A stretch of DNA of 64,000 nt from JACMLD01 sp044227095 (GTDB lineage: Bacteria; Bacteroidota; Bacteroidia; Chitinophagales; Chitinophagaceae). The stretch spans positions 3,906,001-3,970,000 of the forward strand of contig JBGAFV010000001.1 of assembly GCA_044227095.1 (NCBI GenBank), written 5' to 3'. Of this stretch, positions 16,699-26,404 are shown piece by piece (the stretch's first letter is position 1; each line of letters begins with the position of its first letter). Under the pieces are notes generated by a model, which searched no databases, was not told the DNA's origin, and saw only the letters and a list, made by a program, of their open reading frames with translations. The translations under genes and the position numbers were made by a program.

Positions 16699-18102
16699 AT
16701 GAAGAAAGTTGCTGTATCTGTTCTATTGTTTTTATCTTTTCAATGGTGTTTTAGCCAATCGTACTGGAAACATGGGCAACTTAAAGTAAGTGCCGATGGG
16801 CATTACCTGCAATTCACTGATGGCACACCTTTTTTCTGGTTGGGTGATACCGGCTGGGAGCTTTTTCATCGCCTTAATAAAGAAGAAGCCGAAAAATACC
16901 TGGAGAACAGAAGGAGCAAAGGTTTTAATGTAATACAAGCCGTAGTACTTGCAGAGTTTGACGGATTGAAAAAACCGGATCAATATGGAAATGTTCCGCT
17001 TAATAATTTAGATCCATTACAGCCTAATGAAAAATATTTTCAGTGGGTAGATACCGTGCTTAATATAGCAAAGCGGAAAAATTTATTTATTGGTCTTCTT
17101 CCAACATGGGGCGATAAAGTAACAATGAATTGGGGCGCCGGGCCGGCTGTTTTTAATAAAGACAATGCCTATGCTTATGGATTATGGATTGGCAAACGTT
17201 ATGCGCAGCAACAAAACATTATCTGGATATTGGGTGGTGACAGGCCCGCGGTTAGAGACAGTAACGATTGGCGACCAATATGGCGTGCTATGGCAAAAGG
17301 AATTTTGGAAGCAACAAATAATACAGCGATTATTACCTATCATCCGCAGGGTGGAACAAAATCTACTTCGCAAATCATACACAACGAAGAGTGGCTCAAT
17401 GTAAATATGTTTCAGAGCGGCCATGGTGGCGGGCATGATCAACCTGTATGGGATTTTGTAAACAGGGATAGAAATATTTCTCCAGCAAAGCCAACGCTTG
17501 ATGCAGAACCCAATTATGAAGATCATCCGGTAAACCCCTGGCCCAAATGGGATCCTGCTAATGGTTACTTCCGCGATTACGATGTAAGAAAACAAATCTA
17601 TCGTTCTGTTTTTGCAGGAGCATGCGGTGTTACTTATGGCCATCATGCAGTGTGGCAATTCTGGAGCCCGAGAGAAGAAAAAGTAAATTTTGCCGACAGG
17701 TACTGGACAGAAGCCATTGACAGGCCTGGTGCTTTCCAGGCAGGTTATTTAAGAAGGTTGATTGAATCACGTTCTGTATTGAACCGGATACCGGATCAAT
17801 CTGTTATTGTTGACGGACAGGGAGATAAAGGAGAACACATGGTGGCATTCAGGGCTGCAGACGGTAGTTATGGAATGGTTTATCTTCCTGTAGGAAAAAC
17901 GATAATTGTAAACGGATCGTTTATCAGCAGTAATAAAATAATTGCATGGTGGTTCAATACATCAAAAGGCATTGCTACAAAAATTGGTGACTTTACAAAA
18001 AGCAATAGCATGAAATTTACGCCACCGGCTTTGGGTGCAGAAAATGATTGGGTGCTGGTACTTGATAATGCAAAAAGTGGTTTTGCTGCGCCGGGAAAAT
18101 AA
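16699..18102 (+). CDS. Secreted glycoside hydrolase, DUF4038 / GH140-like
   Basis: A 467-residue protein with a signal peptide (about 1-19) and a TIM-barrel domain of the DUF4038 type: SADGHYLQFTDGTPFFWLGD near 31-50, then NVIQAVVLAEFDG and a GGDRP loop with D181, a candidate acid/base. DAEPNYED contains E270, a candidate nucleophile. The C-terminal roughly 90 residues fit the putative collagen-binding domain usually paired with DUF4038. GH140 members are apiosidases acting on rhamnogalacturonan II, but the DUF4038 family is wider and the substrate is unknown here. Catalytic residue assignment is inference from spacing. Confidence 0.85.
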   Translation: MKKVAVSVLLFLSFQWCFSQSYWKHGQLKVSADGHYLQFTDGTPFFWLGDTGWELFHRLNKEEAEKYLENRRSKGFNVIQAVVLAEFDGLKKPDQYGNVPLNNLDPLQPNEKYFQWVDTVLNIAKRKNLFIGLLPTWGDKVTMNWGAGPAVFNKDNAYAYGLWIGKRYAQQQNIIWILGGDRPAVRDSNDWRPIWRAMAKGILEATNNTAIITYHPQGGTKSTSQIIHNEEWLNVNMFQSGHGGGHDQPVWDFVNRDRNISPAKPTLDAEPNYEDHPVNPWPKWDPANGYFRDYDVRKQIYRSVFAGACGVTYGHHAVWQFWSPREEKVNFADRYWTEAIDRPGAFQAGYLRRLIESRSVLNRIPDQSVIVDGQGDKGEHMVAFRAADGSYGMVYLPVGKTIIVNGSFISSNKIIAWWFNTSKGIATKIGDFTKSNSMKFTPPALGAENDWVLVLDNAKSGFAAPGK

Positions 18103-18216
18103 GAAAAGTATATAGTATTAAGTATTCAGTATATAGACAAGGAGTTTTAAAAGTTTGCGACAAATCTAAAAACTCAATAGTGAGCTTTAAATTTTTAAAA
18201 AAATAAAATCAACAGC

Positions 18217-19710
18217 ATGTTTAAAGATGCATCAATAGCAGAGATAGATAAAGTCATGCAACAATCCTGGACTGCATTTCATCAATACAGAAAATTATCG
18301 TTGAAACAGAGGGCTGCATTTATGCGTGCCATTGCTGCAGAACTTGAAAATGCCGGTGATGATTTAATTAAAACAGCAATGGCAGAAACCAATTTGCCAG
18401 AAGCAAGGTTGCGTGGAGAACGTGCCCGTACCATGTTTCAGTTAAACAGTTATGCAGATGCCTGTGAAAAAGGAGAGTGGCTGGAAGCAAGAATTGATAC
18501 AGCAATACCAGATAAAACACCACCAAAACCAGATATAAGAAAAATGCTGGTTCCGCTTGGGCCTGTTGTTGTTTTTGGTGCAAGCAATTTTCCTTTTGCT
18601 TATTCCACTGCGGGAGGAGATACTGCCTGTGCATTTGCAGCAGGATGCCCTGTTGTGGTAAAAGCTCACCCTGCGCATGAACAAACATCAGAAATAGTAG
18701 CAGCAGCTATTTTAAAAGCAGCAGCTTTCTGCAATATGCCGGCAGGCATATTTGCGCATGTGCATGGCAGTGGGTTTGAGGTAGGAAAGGCATTAGTAAC
18801 ACATCCATTTACAAAAGCAGTTGGGTTTACAGGTTCAACCGCTGGTGGCAAACAATTGTTTGAATGGGGCAATACCCGCAAAGAACCTATACCTGTATTT
18901 GCTGAAATGGGCAGTATCAATCCCGTTTTTCTTTTACCAGGAAAATTGCAGCAATCGGCAACTGACATTGCAAAAATGTATGCCGGATCAATTACACTAG
19001 GTGTAGGACAGTTTTGTACAAACCCTGGTTTAATTATTGGTATTGAAAGCGAAGCATTGCAAACATTTATCAATGCTTTGGGCAATGAGATCAAGCCAAT
19101 CGCACCTGGTAAAATGCTTCATCCCGGTATAGCAAAAGCATATTCAGAAAAGAAAGCTACGGCATTGGCGCAGGCAGATGTTACAACTGTTGCTGAATCT
19201 TCCGTAGCACAAAAGGAAAATGAAGGTGCGCCAACAATTGCTTCTGCAAGCGGTAAAGCGTTTTTAAACAATCCTGTTTTGCACCAGGAAGTATTTGGCC
19301 CATATTCAATTGTTATACGCTGTGCAGATATGAAAGAGATGATAGAAGTAGTAAAACATCTTGAAGGACAGCTAACCGCTACCTTAATGGCTACTGATGA
19401 TGATATTACTGGCAACAACGAACTGGTGGAAGAAGTAAAAAATATTTGCGGACGTTTTATTTTAAACAATGTGCCAACCGGTGTTGAAGTTTGTCTTAGC
19501 ATGCAGCACGGCGGGCCTTTTCCTGCAACTACAGACGGAAGATTTACCTCTGTGGGTGCTGATGGCATTAAACGTTTTGCAAGACCTGTTGCTTTTCAAA
19601 ACTGGAGCAACGCATTATTGCCCGATGAATTAAAAAATGAAAACCCGCTGGGTATTTGGAGAACGGTGAATAATAATCTCACCCCCGGCCCCTCTCCAGA
19701 TTCGCTATAG
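18217..19710 (+). CDS. Aldehyde dehydrogenase (NADP+), alpha-ketoglutarate-semialdehyde dehydrogenase type
   Basis: Oxidises an aldehyde, in this subgroup usually 2-oxoglutarate semialdehyde, the last step of non-phosphorylative pentose, glucarate or hydroxyproline routes. The 497-residue protein carries N123 (FGASNFPF), the catalytic base E230 (FAEMGS) and nucleophile C267 (GVGQFCTNPG). The last residues, LTPGPSPDSL, do not look like the family C-terminus; they are read from a dispersed repeat at 19680-19757, which seems to have replaced the native end after GIWRTVNN. A FAD amino-acid-type oxidoreductase at 21.3 kb would fit a hydroxyproline or amino-acid route (inference). Confidence 0.88.
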   Translation: MFKDASIAEIDKVMQQSWTAFHQYRKLSLKQRAAFMRAIAAELENAGDDLIKTAMAETNLPEARLRGERARTMFQLNSYADACEKGEWLEARIDTAIPDKTPPKPDIRKMLVPLGPVVVFGASNFPFAYSTAGGDTACAFAAGCPVVVKAHPAHEQTSEIVAAAILKAAAFCNMPAGIFAHVHGSGFEVGKALVTHPFTKAVGFTGSTAGGKQLFEWGNTRKEPIPVFAEMGSINPVFLLPGKLQQSATDIAKMYAGSITLGVGQFCTNPGLIIGIESEALQTFINALGNEIKPIAPGKMLHPGIAKAYSEKKATALAQADVTTVAESSVAQKENEGAPTIASASGKAFLNNPVLHQEVFGPYSIVIRCADMKEMIEVVKHLEGQLTATLMATDDDITGNNELVEEVKNICGRFILNNVPTGVEVCLSMQHGGPFPATTDGRFTSVGADGIKRFARPVAFQNWSNALLPDELKNENPLGIWRTVNNNLTPGPSPDSL

Positions 19711-19757
19711 AGGGGTGCCTCTCCGCTGTAATGCTGCTCAAGCATCCCGTGGAGATG
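19680..19757 (+). repeat. Dispersed repeat encoding the LTPGPSP tail, adjoining a TGCTG-AAGCATCCCGTGGAG repeat
   Basis: The first part (19680-19720) includes CCGGCCCCTCTCC with an imperfect partner GAGGGG and is read in frame as the end of the aldehyde dehydrogenase. The second part (19725-19757) shares GCTG...AAGCATCCCGTGGAG with copies at 61652 and 61891. Confidence 0.65.
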
Positions 19758-19915
19758 CCGGCAAGAATTCAGGCTTAAAAATCCAATTGCAAAAAGATAA
19801 GAAAATTTTGCATGGAGGATTTCCGAAAAGGTAAGCATCAACATTTAAGAATTATCCTGAAGGGATAAACTTTAAATAGCCCCGTATGAAATTCGGGGTA
19901 ACAATGAAGTATTTA

Positions 19916-19943
19916 ATTCAACCCTGAATGGGGTTGAATTTTT
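19916..19943 (+). terminator. Intrinsic terminator downstream of the aldehyde dehydrogenase
   Basis: ATTCAACCC pairs with GGGTTGAAT (9 bp, 6-base loop) and is followed by TTTTTA. It overlaps the stop region of the convergent desaturase-family gene (stop at 19942). Other small palindromes (TATCCTGAAGGGATA, CCCCGTATGAAATTCGGGG) lie just before it. Confidence 0.65.
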
Positions 19944-21216
19944 ATGCGGGAAAAGTAGCACCCGTTTTCTTATGTGCATTCTTAAATACAAACCACGCAG
20001 TAACCGCAACAGAAAAAACAAAATAAACTAGCAATACATATTTGCCCCACACCAAAAAATTGCTGGCGCCAAACCAATCGCCGGTTTTATAGAGAATACC
20101 AATGCCCATTGTAGCTTTAGCGGCTTCCCACAAAACAGCAAAGCGATTGCCATCCATCAATTCGGTTAGCGCATATACAAAAAGAAAAACAAAGCCGCCG
20201 TATATAAACATGCCTGGCGTTCCTATGGTAGCAATATTTCCAAAAAGATAGCTTACAAAAAGCAATAGCAAAATCATCTGTATCCATATCCACGCTGTAA
20301 ATCCTGTGCCTGCACTGGCAGTTTCATACTTATCAAAATTGTATACGTCATCAATTTTATATACGGCGTATTTGTCTGTCACATCTGCAGGACGCCAACC
20401 TGTTGGCATAAACCAGATGCGCAATTTGTCTTTAATGCTTTTTGTGCGCCATGCATCTTTTATAAGTAGCCATACATGCGCAAAGTTTATTTTTACCGGG
20501 TTCCAGGTACGCACGGGTCTTGTAATACCATAAACAGGTTTTACATTGGGCAATTCTTCCTGGTAAGAGCCAAACCATTTATCCCAAAAAATAAAAATCT
20601 GCCCGTAATTTTTATCCATGTATTCTTTATTAATAGCATGATGAACACGATGATGAGAAGGCGTTACAATAATTTTTTCCAGCCAGCCCATTTTATCAAT
20701 ATGCTGTGTATGGTACCAGAATTGCGCAAACAAATGAAGCGGGGCTACAACAGCTATAACATTTGCAGGTACACCAAACAAAGCAGCTGGCAATAAAAAA
20801 ATCACAAATAGTTTTGAAACTGTAGAAATGCTTTGTCTTAATGCACAGGCAAGGTTAAACTCTTCGCTGCTGTGGTGGATAATATGCCCGTTCCAGAAAA
20901 AGTTTACTACATGTTGTACACGATGCGTCCAGTAGCCTGCAAAATCAAGCGCAAAAAATGCAATGATGTATACAAGCAATGACGACTGGATATGAAAAAT
21001 TGCAAGTTTGCTAAGCATCCACGGATAAGAAATAATAACCAGCGTTAAGCCCAATACGTCTTTTGTAACATTGGTTACGCCAGAGCTAAGACTGCTAATC
21101 ATATCCATATTGCGCACAGTTTCTTTTCCTTTGCGCCAGCCCCACCATTTTTCAAATAATACCAGCAATAGAAAAATGGGCATGGCTATCAATAATATTT
21201 TTCCGTAGGCTTCCAT
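19942..21216 (-). CDS. Sterol desaturase / fatty acid hydroxylase family protein
   Basis: Integral-membrane di-iron oxygenase-family protein. The ATG at 21216 (MEAYGKILLI) is preferred over an upstream in-frame ATG at 21294 because the extra 26 residues do not resemble the family and the hydrophobic N-terminus starts here. The 424-residue product has the histidine boxes HRVQH (98-102), HIIHH (111-115) and HHRVHH further on, with several membrane helices on both sides and an extended hydrophobic C-terminal part. Substrates in the family are sterols, fatty acids, alkylglycerols or carotenoids; none can be chosen from sequence. Confidence 0.88.
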   Translation of the reverse strand: MEAYGKILLIAMPIFLLLVLFEKWWGWRKGKETVRNMDMISSLSSGVTNVTKDVLGLTLVIISYPWMLSKLAIFHIQSSLLVYIIAFFALDFAGYWTHRVQHVVNFFWNGHIIHHSSEEFNLACALRQSISTVSKLFVIFLLPAALFGVPANVIAVVAPLHLFAQFWYHTQHIDKMGWLEKIIVTPSHHRVHHAINKEYMDKNYGQIFIFWDKWFGSYQEELPNVKPVYGITRPVRTWNPVKINFAHVWLLIKDAWRTKSIKDKLRIWFMPTGWRPADVTDKYAVYKIDDVYNFDKYETASAGTGFTAWIWIQMILLLLFVSYLFGNIATIGTPGMFIYGGFVFLFVYALTELMDGNRFAVLWEAAKATMGIGILYKTGDWFGASNFLVWGKYVLLVYFVFSVAVTAWFVFKNAHKKTGATFPA

Positions 21217-21308
21217 ATGCAAGAATCTTATCCTAAAGTTACTAAAATATAACGCTGGTAATAACGAAAACTGACCCGGTTTAAAACAGCCCAAATCCTT
21301 TTAGCCAG

Positions 21309-21316
21309 TATATTTG
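21309..21316 (+). promoter_or_regulatory. Candidate Bacteroidota -7 promoter element (TATATTTG)
   Basis: An exact TAnnTTTG match 20 bases before the ATG at 21337. A start point 5-8 bases downstream would give a short leader. The -33 region is only weakly TTG-like. Confidence 0.5.
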
Positions 21317-21336
21317 CACATCTTAAAAACAACCGG

Positions 21337-22584
21337 ATGAAAGCAATTGTAATAGGAGGCGGAATTGTGGGCCTTAGTTCAGCATATTACTTAAACCAGG
21401 CAGGATGGGAGGTGACTGTATTGGATAAAGAAGATTTCCTCAATAATTGTTCTTACGGCAACGCCGGGTATGTTTGTCCAAGCCATTTTATACCCATGGC
21501 CACACCGGGCATAGTAAAACAGGGTTTGAAATGGATGTTCGATTCTCAAAGCCCTTTTTATGTACAGCCTCGTTTAAATGCTGCTTTAATAGATTGGGGC
21601 CTTAAGTTTATGCGCAGCGCTACACCAGAAAAAGTTGAAGCCGCTGCGGTTCCATTAAAAGACATTGCAGTAATTAGTCAGCGTGAATATGAGCTATGGA
21701 CAAAAATCCCTTCATTTAATTTTTCTTATGAACACAAAGGCCTGCTCGAAATTTTTCAAACAGAAAAAGTTGCAGAGCATGCGCATCATACTGTAGAAAA
21801 AGGAAAAGAACTTGGTTTAGATGTAGATCTAATAACCAAAAAAGAACTGGATCAGCTTGAACCACAAACAAAAATCAATGGCATTGGCGCTATTCTTTTC
21901 AGGTGCGATGCGCATCTTTATCCCAATAAATTAATGAAAGGCCTGATAGCGTTGTTAAAAGAACGCGGCGTACAATTAATAACCGGCGAAGAAGTAATTG
22001 ATTTTGAAAAAGAGCAAGGTCTTATAAAGAAAGTAAAAACAAAAAAGAACGCATACCAGGCAGATACTGTTGTTATTGCTACAGGTTCATGGAGCAGGGA
22101 AGTAGCGGCGCTGCTTCAAACTAAAATACCGTTGGTGCCAGGCCGCGGTTATTCTATTACATTGGAAGACTCGCCGTATAAACTCAATCATCCTGCAATT
22201 TTAGTAGAAGGAAGAACTGCAGTAACGCCAATGGATGGCAATAAGATTAGGTTTGGCGGCACAATGGAAATTACGTCTACCACTACGCCACCACGCATGA
22301 ACCGTGTGCAGGGTATTTTAAATGCAGTAAAGCGTTTTCTCCCGGAGTTTGATATTGCAATGCCGCCGCCGGAAAAAATATGGTATGGTTACCGCCCTTG
22401 TTCTGCCGATGGATTGCCTTATATTGGACGTACAAAAAAATGGAAAAACGTTGTAGTGGCCACTGGTCATTCTATGCTTGGTTTAAGTTTGGGCGCAGGA
22501 ACCGGTAAACTGGTGAACGAAATTATTAACGAGCAACCACTGAGTATGGATATAAAACCGTTTACCGTAGAGCGATTTGGATAG
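21337..22584 (+). CDS. FAD-dependent oxidoreductase, D-amino-acid dehydrogenase-like (DadA family)
   Basis: A 415-residue DAO-family flavoprotein. The N-terminal FAD loop GGGIVGLSSAYYL (8-20) is followed by the DadA-type segment SYGNAGYVCPSHFIPMA and a C-terminal GHSMLGLSLGAGTGKLV nucleotide-binding part. DadA-like enzymes oxidise D-amino acids; related ones act on D-hydroxyproline or sarcosine. The spaced aldehyde dehydrogenase of the KGSADH type upstream allows a hydroxyproline-catabolism idea, but no epimerase or deaminase is in the window, so the substrate is open. It is divergent from the desaturase-family gene. Confidence 0.85.
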   Translation: MKAIVIGGGIVGLSSAYYLNQAGWEVTVLDKEDFLNNCSYGNAGYVCPSHFIPMATPGIVKQGLKWMFDSQSPFYVQPRLNAALIDWGLKFMRSATPEKVEAAAVPLKDIAVISQREYELWTKIPSFNFSYEHKGLLEIFQTEKVAEHAHHTVEKGKELGLDVDLITKKELDQLEPQTKINGIGAILFRCDAHLYPNKLMKGLIALLKERGVQLITGEEVIDFEKEQGLIKKVKTKKNAYQADTVVIATGSWSREVAALLQTKIPLVPGRGYSITLEDSPYKLNHPAILVEGRTAVTPMDGNKIRFGGTMEITSTTTPPRMNRVQGILNAVKRFLPEFDIAMPPPEKIWYGYRPCSADGLPYIGRTKKWKNVVVATGHSMLGLSLGAGTGKLVNEIINEQPLSMDIKPFTVERFG

Positions 22585-22673
22585 GAGATAGTATTTAGTA
22601 TAGAGTGTATCGTATATAGAATTGCAGTTTGTCTCAATACTAACATCTTAATACTTTATACTTTTATGGAGCC

Positions 22674-22745
22674 AGCAGCAGTAACACAGATGAATCATCG
22701 TTGCCCGCCCGGCCAGCCGTTCGGACGGGCGTCGCACACTTCAGC
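22674..22745 (+). repeat. GC-rich palindromic dispersed repeat, copy 2
   Basis: Begins with GCAGTAACACAGATGA, continues through TCATCGTTGC, a roughly 26-base GC-rich imperfect palindrome (CCGCCCGG to GGACGGGC) and GTCGCACACTTCAGC. The non-GC flanks match 49220-49286 (minus strand) and 11177-11206. Confidence 0.7.
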
Positions 22746-22807
22746 TGATGAAACATTGGGCAACATTAATCAACGCTATTTAATTATACAACTAAAAAAA
22801 CTTCGCC

Positions 22808-23647
22808 ATGTACAAAAAAATCATCCCCGCAGTAATTGTATTTTTTTGCTGCATTCCGCTTCAGCGTTTAATTGCACAGGAGCATTCGCTTACCAAATTA
22901 TGGCAAACAGATACTTTATTAAAAGTTCCGGAATCTGTATTGTTTGATGGCAGCGGCAAAGTGTTGTATGTTTCTAATATCGATGGATCTCCATGGGAGA
23001 AAGATGGTAAAGGATCTGTAGGCAAGGTTGGCCTCGATGGAAAAATAATCAGCGTAGATTGGGTGAGTGGTTTAAACGCACCAAAAGGTTTGGGCATTTT
23101 TAAAAACAAACTTTATGTAGCTGATGTAGATAATGTAGTGGTCATTGATATTGCAAAATCGGCTATTGAAAAACGCATACCAATAGAAGGCGCAGAAGGC
23201 CTTAATGATATTTCTGTAAGCAAAAATGGAAAGGTATATGTTACAGATTCCAAAGCAGGAAAAATTTATAGTCTTGAGCAGGATAAGTTTGTTTTGTTTA
23301 CAGAAGGTTATAAAGGTTTAAACGGGGTACTTTCTGTTGGCCAAGATGTATATGCAGTTGCCGCTGGTACTTTATGGAAAATTGGGACAGATAAAAAAGG
23401 CGTTAAGGTTGCAGAAGGAATGGAGCCGGCTACAGATGGTATAGAGCCTGTAGCTCCAAACGAATTCCTGGTGTCTGTATGGAATGGAGTTGTGTATTAT
23501 GTAAACGCCAGTGGCAAAACACAGGTTCTGCTGGATACTCGTGAACAAAAAAGCAATACCGCAGATATAGGTTATGATCCTGCAACAAAAACAGTATATG
23601 TGCCAACATTTTTTAAGAATTCGGTAACAGCCTATCGTTTAAAATAG
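22808..23647 (+). CDS. Secreted SMP-30/gluconolactonase-like beta-propeller protein
   Basis: A 279-residue protein with a signal peptide (about 1-23, ending near IAQ). The rest is made of repeated propeller blades (VPESVLFDGSGKVLYVSN, NAPKGLGIFKNKLYVAD, LNDISVSKNGKVYVTDS), resembling SMP-30/LRE-like or NHL-type propellers. Members bind metal and may hydrolyse lactones, but the acidic metal ligands cannot be verified by eye. It is preceded by a dispersed repeat and followed 60 bases later by bshC. Confidence 0.75.
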   Translation: MYKKIIPAVIVFFCCIPLQRLIAQEHSLTKLWQTDTLLKVPESVLFDGSGKVLYVSNIDGSPWEKDGKGSVGKVGLDGKIISVDWVSGLNAPKGLGIFKNKLYVADVDNVVVIDIAKSAIEKRIPIEGAEGLNDISVSKNGKVYVTDSKAGKIYSLEQDKFVLFTEGYKGLNGVLSVGQDVYAVAAGTLWKIGTDKKGVKVAEGMEPATDGIEPVAPNEFLVSVWNGVVYYVNASGKTQVLLDTREQKSNTADIGYDPATKTVYVPTFFKNSVTAYRLK

Positions 23648-23672
23648 TCGGGCACTGCAAACATTCTGTTTA

Positions 23673-23680
23673 TATTTTTG
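23673..23680 (+). promoter_or_regulatory. Candidate Bacteroidota -7 promoter element (TATTTTTG) for bshC
   Basis: An exact TAnnTTTG match 27 bases before the bshC ATG. No clear -33 TTG at the usual distance. Confidence 0.4.
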
Positions 23681-23707
23681 TAAAGGCAGGTATATTTTTA
23701 TACAATT

Positions 23708-25303
23708 ATGGACTGTACTTCATCACGATTACAATACAGCAAGACTGGTTATTTTTCAAAGATCATTACAGATTACCTACAGCATAAAAATGAGATCCGT
23801 CCATTTTATAAACATGCCACAGATATTGCCGGTGTTACAGCGGCTATAGAAGAAAGAAAGAAATTCAACAATCATCGCAGCGTTCTGGTTGCAGAACTGG
23901 AAAAACAATATGCAATTATACAAACAAGCGATGCTGTTAAAAGCAATATCCGTTTGTTGGCTAACGACAATACGTTTACTATTACTACTGCGCATCAACC
24001 TGTAATTTTTACCGGCACACTTTATTTTGTTTATAAAATTCTGCATGTTATAAAACTGGCAGCTTCGTTTAAAGAGCAGTTGCCGCAATACAATTTTGTT
24101 CCTGTTTTTTATATGGGCAGCGAAGATGCAGACCTTGATGAATTAGGCAGCATTTGGCTAAACAATGAAAAAATAGTGTGGGATACCAAACAAACCGGTG
24201 CAGTTGGCCGAATGAATACAAAAGGCCTTGAAAAAATTATTACACGCATAGAAGGAGAGTTGTCTGTTCAGCCTTATGGCAAAGAACTGCTGCAATTATT
24301 AAAAGACTGTTATCTCAATAGTCAGGATATACAAACTGCCACTTTCAAATTAATTGACGCATTGTTTTCGCGTTACGGGCTTGTAGTGCTTATACCTGAC
24401 AATCCCAATTTTAAAAAATTATTGCTGCCGGTTTTTGAGGATGATATTTTTAATGAAGTGCCATCTGGCATTGCAGGAAAAACTATTGAAGCATTAGCTG
24501 CACATTATAAAGTTCAGGCAAACCCCAGGGCCATCAATCTTTTTTATTTGAAGGATGATATACGCAACCGCATAGAAAAAGTTGGCGATAACTGGCATGT
24601 GGTTGATAAAGACATCCGCTTTACAAAAGAAGAATTGCTGCAGGAAATGAAGCAGCATCCCGAAAGGTTTAGTCCTAATGTAATTCTCAGGGGCATTTTA
24701 CAGGAAACTATCCTGCCCAATATTTTATTTGTTGGCGGTGGCGGAGAGCTTGCTTACTGGCTGGAGCTTAAAAATATTTTTGAACATTACAAAGTGCCTT
24801 ACCCGGTGCTGGTGCTGCGCAATTCATTTTTGATTGTAGAAAAGAAGTTCAGCAAAAAAATTAAAAGCCTCGGCTTTTGCGAAGCAGATTTCTTTAAACC
24901 CGAACAGGAATTGCTAACCGAACTTGCCACGCATGATAAATCCGGCACCTTAAAATTGGAGAACGAACTTGAGGAAGTGAAAAAGTTTTACAGTCAGCTT
25001 AAAACAAAAGCAGGGGCAATAGACACAACGCTGGAAAAGCATATTGAAGCCCTTCGTGCAAAAGCCACAAGGCCATTGTACGAGCTGGAGAAGAAAATGC
25101 TAAGGGCCGAAAAAAGAAAGTATAAAGATCAGCTCGGACAAATACAGGCTGTAAAATCTGTTTTGTTTCCATCCAACAGCCTGCAGGAAAGGATTGAAAA
25201 CTTTATGCCCTTCTATGCAAAATGGGGCAGCAAGTTTATAGATATGCTATACAACAATTCGCTTGCGCTGGAGCAGGAATTTTATATTCTTAATGAAGAG
25301 TAA
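23708..25303 (+). CDS. bshC: Bacillithiol biosynthesis cysteine-adding enzyme BshC
   Basis: Adds cysteine to glucosaminyl-malate, the last step of bacillithiol synthesis, in the cytoplasm. The 531-residue protein matches the family length and shows its hallmark segments: TTAHQPVIFTGTLYFVYKI, PVFYMGSEDADLDE (an HXGH-like nucleotidyl-transferase-like core) and a C-terminal coiled-coil domain (about 390-475). BshC is widespread in Bacteroidota and Firmicutes. BshA and BshB are not in this window. Confidence 0.93.
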   Translation: MDCTSSRLQYSKTGYFSKIITDYLQHKNEIRPFYKHATDIAGVTAAIEERKKFNNHRSVLVAELEKQYAIIQTSDAVKSNIRLLANDNTFTITTAHQPVIFTGTLYFVYKILHVIKLAASFKEQLPQYNFVPVFYMGSEDADLDELGSIWLNNEKIVWDTKQTGAVGRMNTKGLEKIITRIEGELSVQPYGKELLQLLKDCYLNSQDIQTATFKLIDALFSRYGLVVLIPDNPNFKKLLLPVFEDDIFNEVPSGIAGKTIEALAAHYKVQANPRAINLFYLKDDIRNRIEKVGDNWHVVDKDIRFTKEELLQEMKQHPERFSPNVILRGILQETILPNILFVGGGGELAYWLELKNIFEHYKVPYPVLVLRNSFLIVEKKFSKKIKSLGFCEADFFKPEQELLTELATHDKSGTLKLENELEEVKKFYSQLKTKAGAIDTTLEKHIEALRAKATRPLYELEKKMLRAEKRKYKDQLGQIQAVKSVLFPSNSLQERIENFMPFYAKWGSKFIDMLYNNSLALEQEFYILNEE

Positions 25304-25374
25304 TTAGCCGCAGATTCGCAGATTGAATTCAAATAAAACATTCCTTCATTTCCTCATTAATCACATTTTGGTGC

Positions 25375-26262
25375 TTACCAGCTCAGCACAACTTTAAAAA
25401 GGTAGGTCTTTCCATTATCATTATCTGCTACCAGTTGCAGTTTTATGCTATGGTCCTTTGACGACTGTACACATACAGATTCAATCTTATAACCTTTAAA
25501 TGCTTTATTGGCGGATGGCAAATCAATAAGCTGATTGATTTTTATCTTGCCTTTTTCGCGGCCAATTTTGCGATATAAATTTTCTATAACGGCAAGATAG
25601 CTGCGGCCAATTTTGCCATCATCAATGGCATTAGGGGTGTCTTCAGTAGAAATGGTGAGGAATAAATCTTCGTGTTTATCAGAATAAGTGAGGCCGGAAA
25701 TTCCAATTTTGCCCGGAGCGAGGTTAACGCTTTCAAAATCTACAACAATTGTTTGAAGGCTTGCTTTCTCCTGGTCATTCCAGAAATCGGCCTTTGTAAT
25801 AATAAGATGATTAAGCGGATTGGAAACGTTTCCTCGGTTTACAAAAACAAGATAATCATATACTTCAGCAATACCTTCTATATTTAAATCTGAAATACCG
25901 GAAGCTTTAATTCTGTTATAAAAAACGGTAAGATCTATTGGCTTTATAGCATTGTTTTTCAGGTTTAGCAACAAGGCTTTGTTTCTTTTTTCTGTAGCAC
26001 CAGATCCTACAATAAGCAGGTGCGGCTTTTTATCAACCGATAAAACAGTCATCGCTTCCAAATCAGATTTTGCTGATTTAGCTATTTTCTTTTCGGTAGT
26101 ATCAAAAAGAGTGATGAGAGAGGGTTTGTTCCATTTTTTGTTCATTACAAGCAGATCCCTGGAATCATCGCCTACTACATAAATATTGTCGTTGTAAAAT
26201 TCAATGCCAGAGCCGGAGGGGAAATTGTCCAATTCTATAAAATCCAGTAATTCTAATTTCAT
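25375..26262 (-). CDS. Uncharacterised protein, DUF6929-like beta-propeller
   Basis: A 295-residue protein with no signal peptide. Alternating strands with G-x-D/N turns (SGSGIEFYNDNIYVVGDD, LEAMTVL, KPHLLIVGSG, IEGIAEVYDYLVFVNRG) suggest a propeller fold similar to esterase-like phytase or DUF6929 proteins. No catalytic motif is recognisable. It is convergent with bshC. Function unknown. Confidence 0.65.
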   Translation of the reverse strand: MKLELLDFIELDNFPSGSGIEFYNDNIYVVGDDSRDLLVMNKKWNKPSLITLFDTTEKKIAKSAKSDLEAMTVLSVDKKPHLLIVGSGATEKRNKALLLNLKNNAIKPIDLTVFYNRIKASGISDLNIEGIAEVYDYLVFVNRGNVSNPLNHLIITKADFWNDQEKASLQTIVVDFESVNLAPGKIGISGLTYSDKHEDLFLTISTEDTPNAIDDGKIGRSYLAVIENLYRKIGREKGKIKINQLIDLPSANKAFKGYKIESVCVQSSKDHSIKLQLVADNDNGKTYLFKVVLSW

Positions 26263-26404
26263 ACGAGCTTGTAATTAGCACGAAAGTAGGGGAAAAATGC
26301 AAAGATGTATATTAACATTTGCCACAAATTTCTTCTAATTAAATTTCACAAAAATGCCCGCCGGAGGTGGCAGGCATGCTATTATAAGTTTACGAAACCA
26401 GTGT
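26263..26404. repeat. Short intergenic region with a palindromic element
   Basis: Contains TGCCCGCCGGAGGTGGCAGGCA (shortened here: arms TGCC...GGCA) near 26355-26377, an imperfect GC-rich palindrome in AT-rich surroundings. It lies after the stop of the M56 gene and resembles REP-type elements. Confidence 0.45.
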
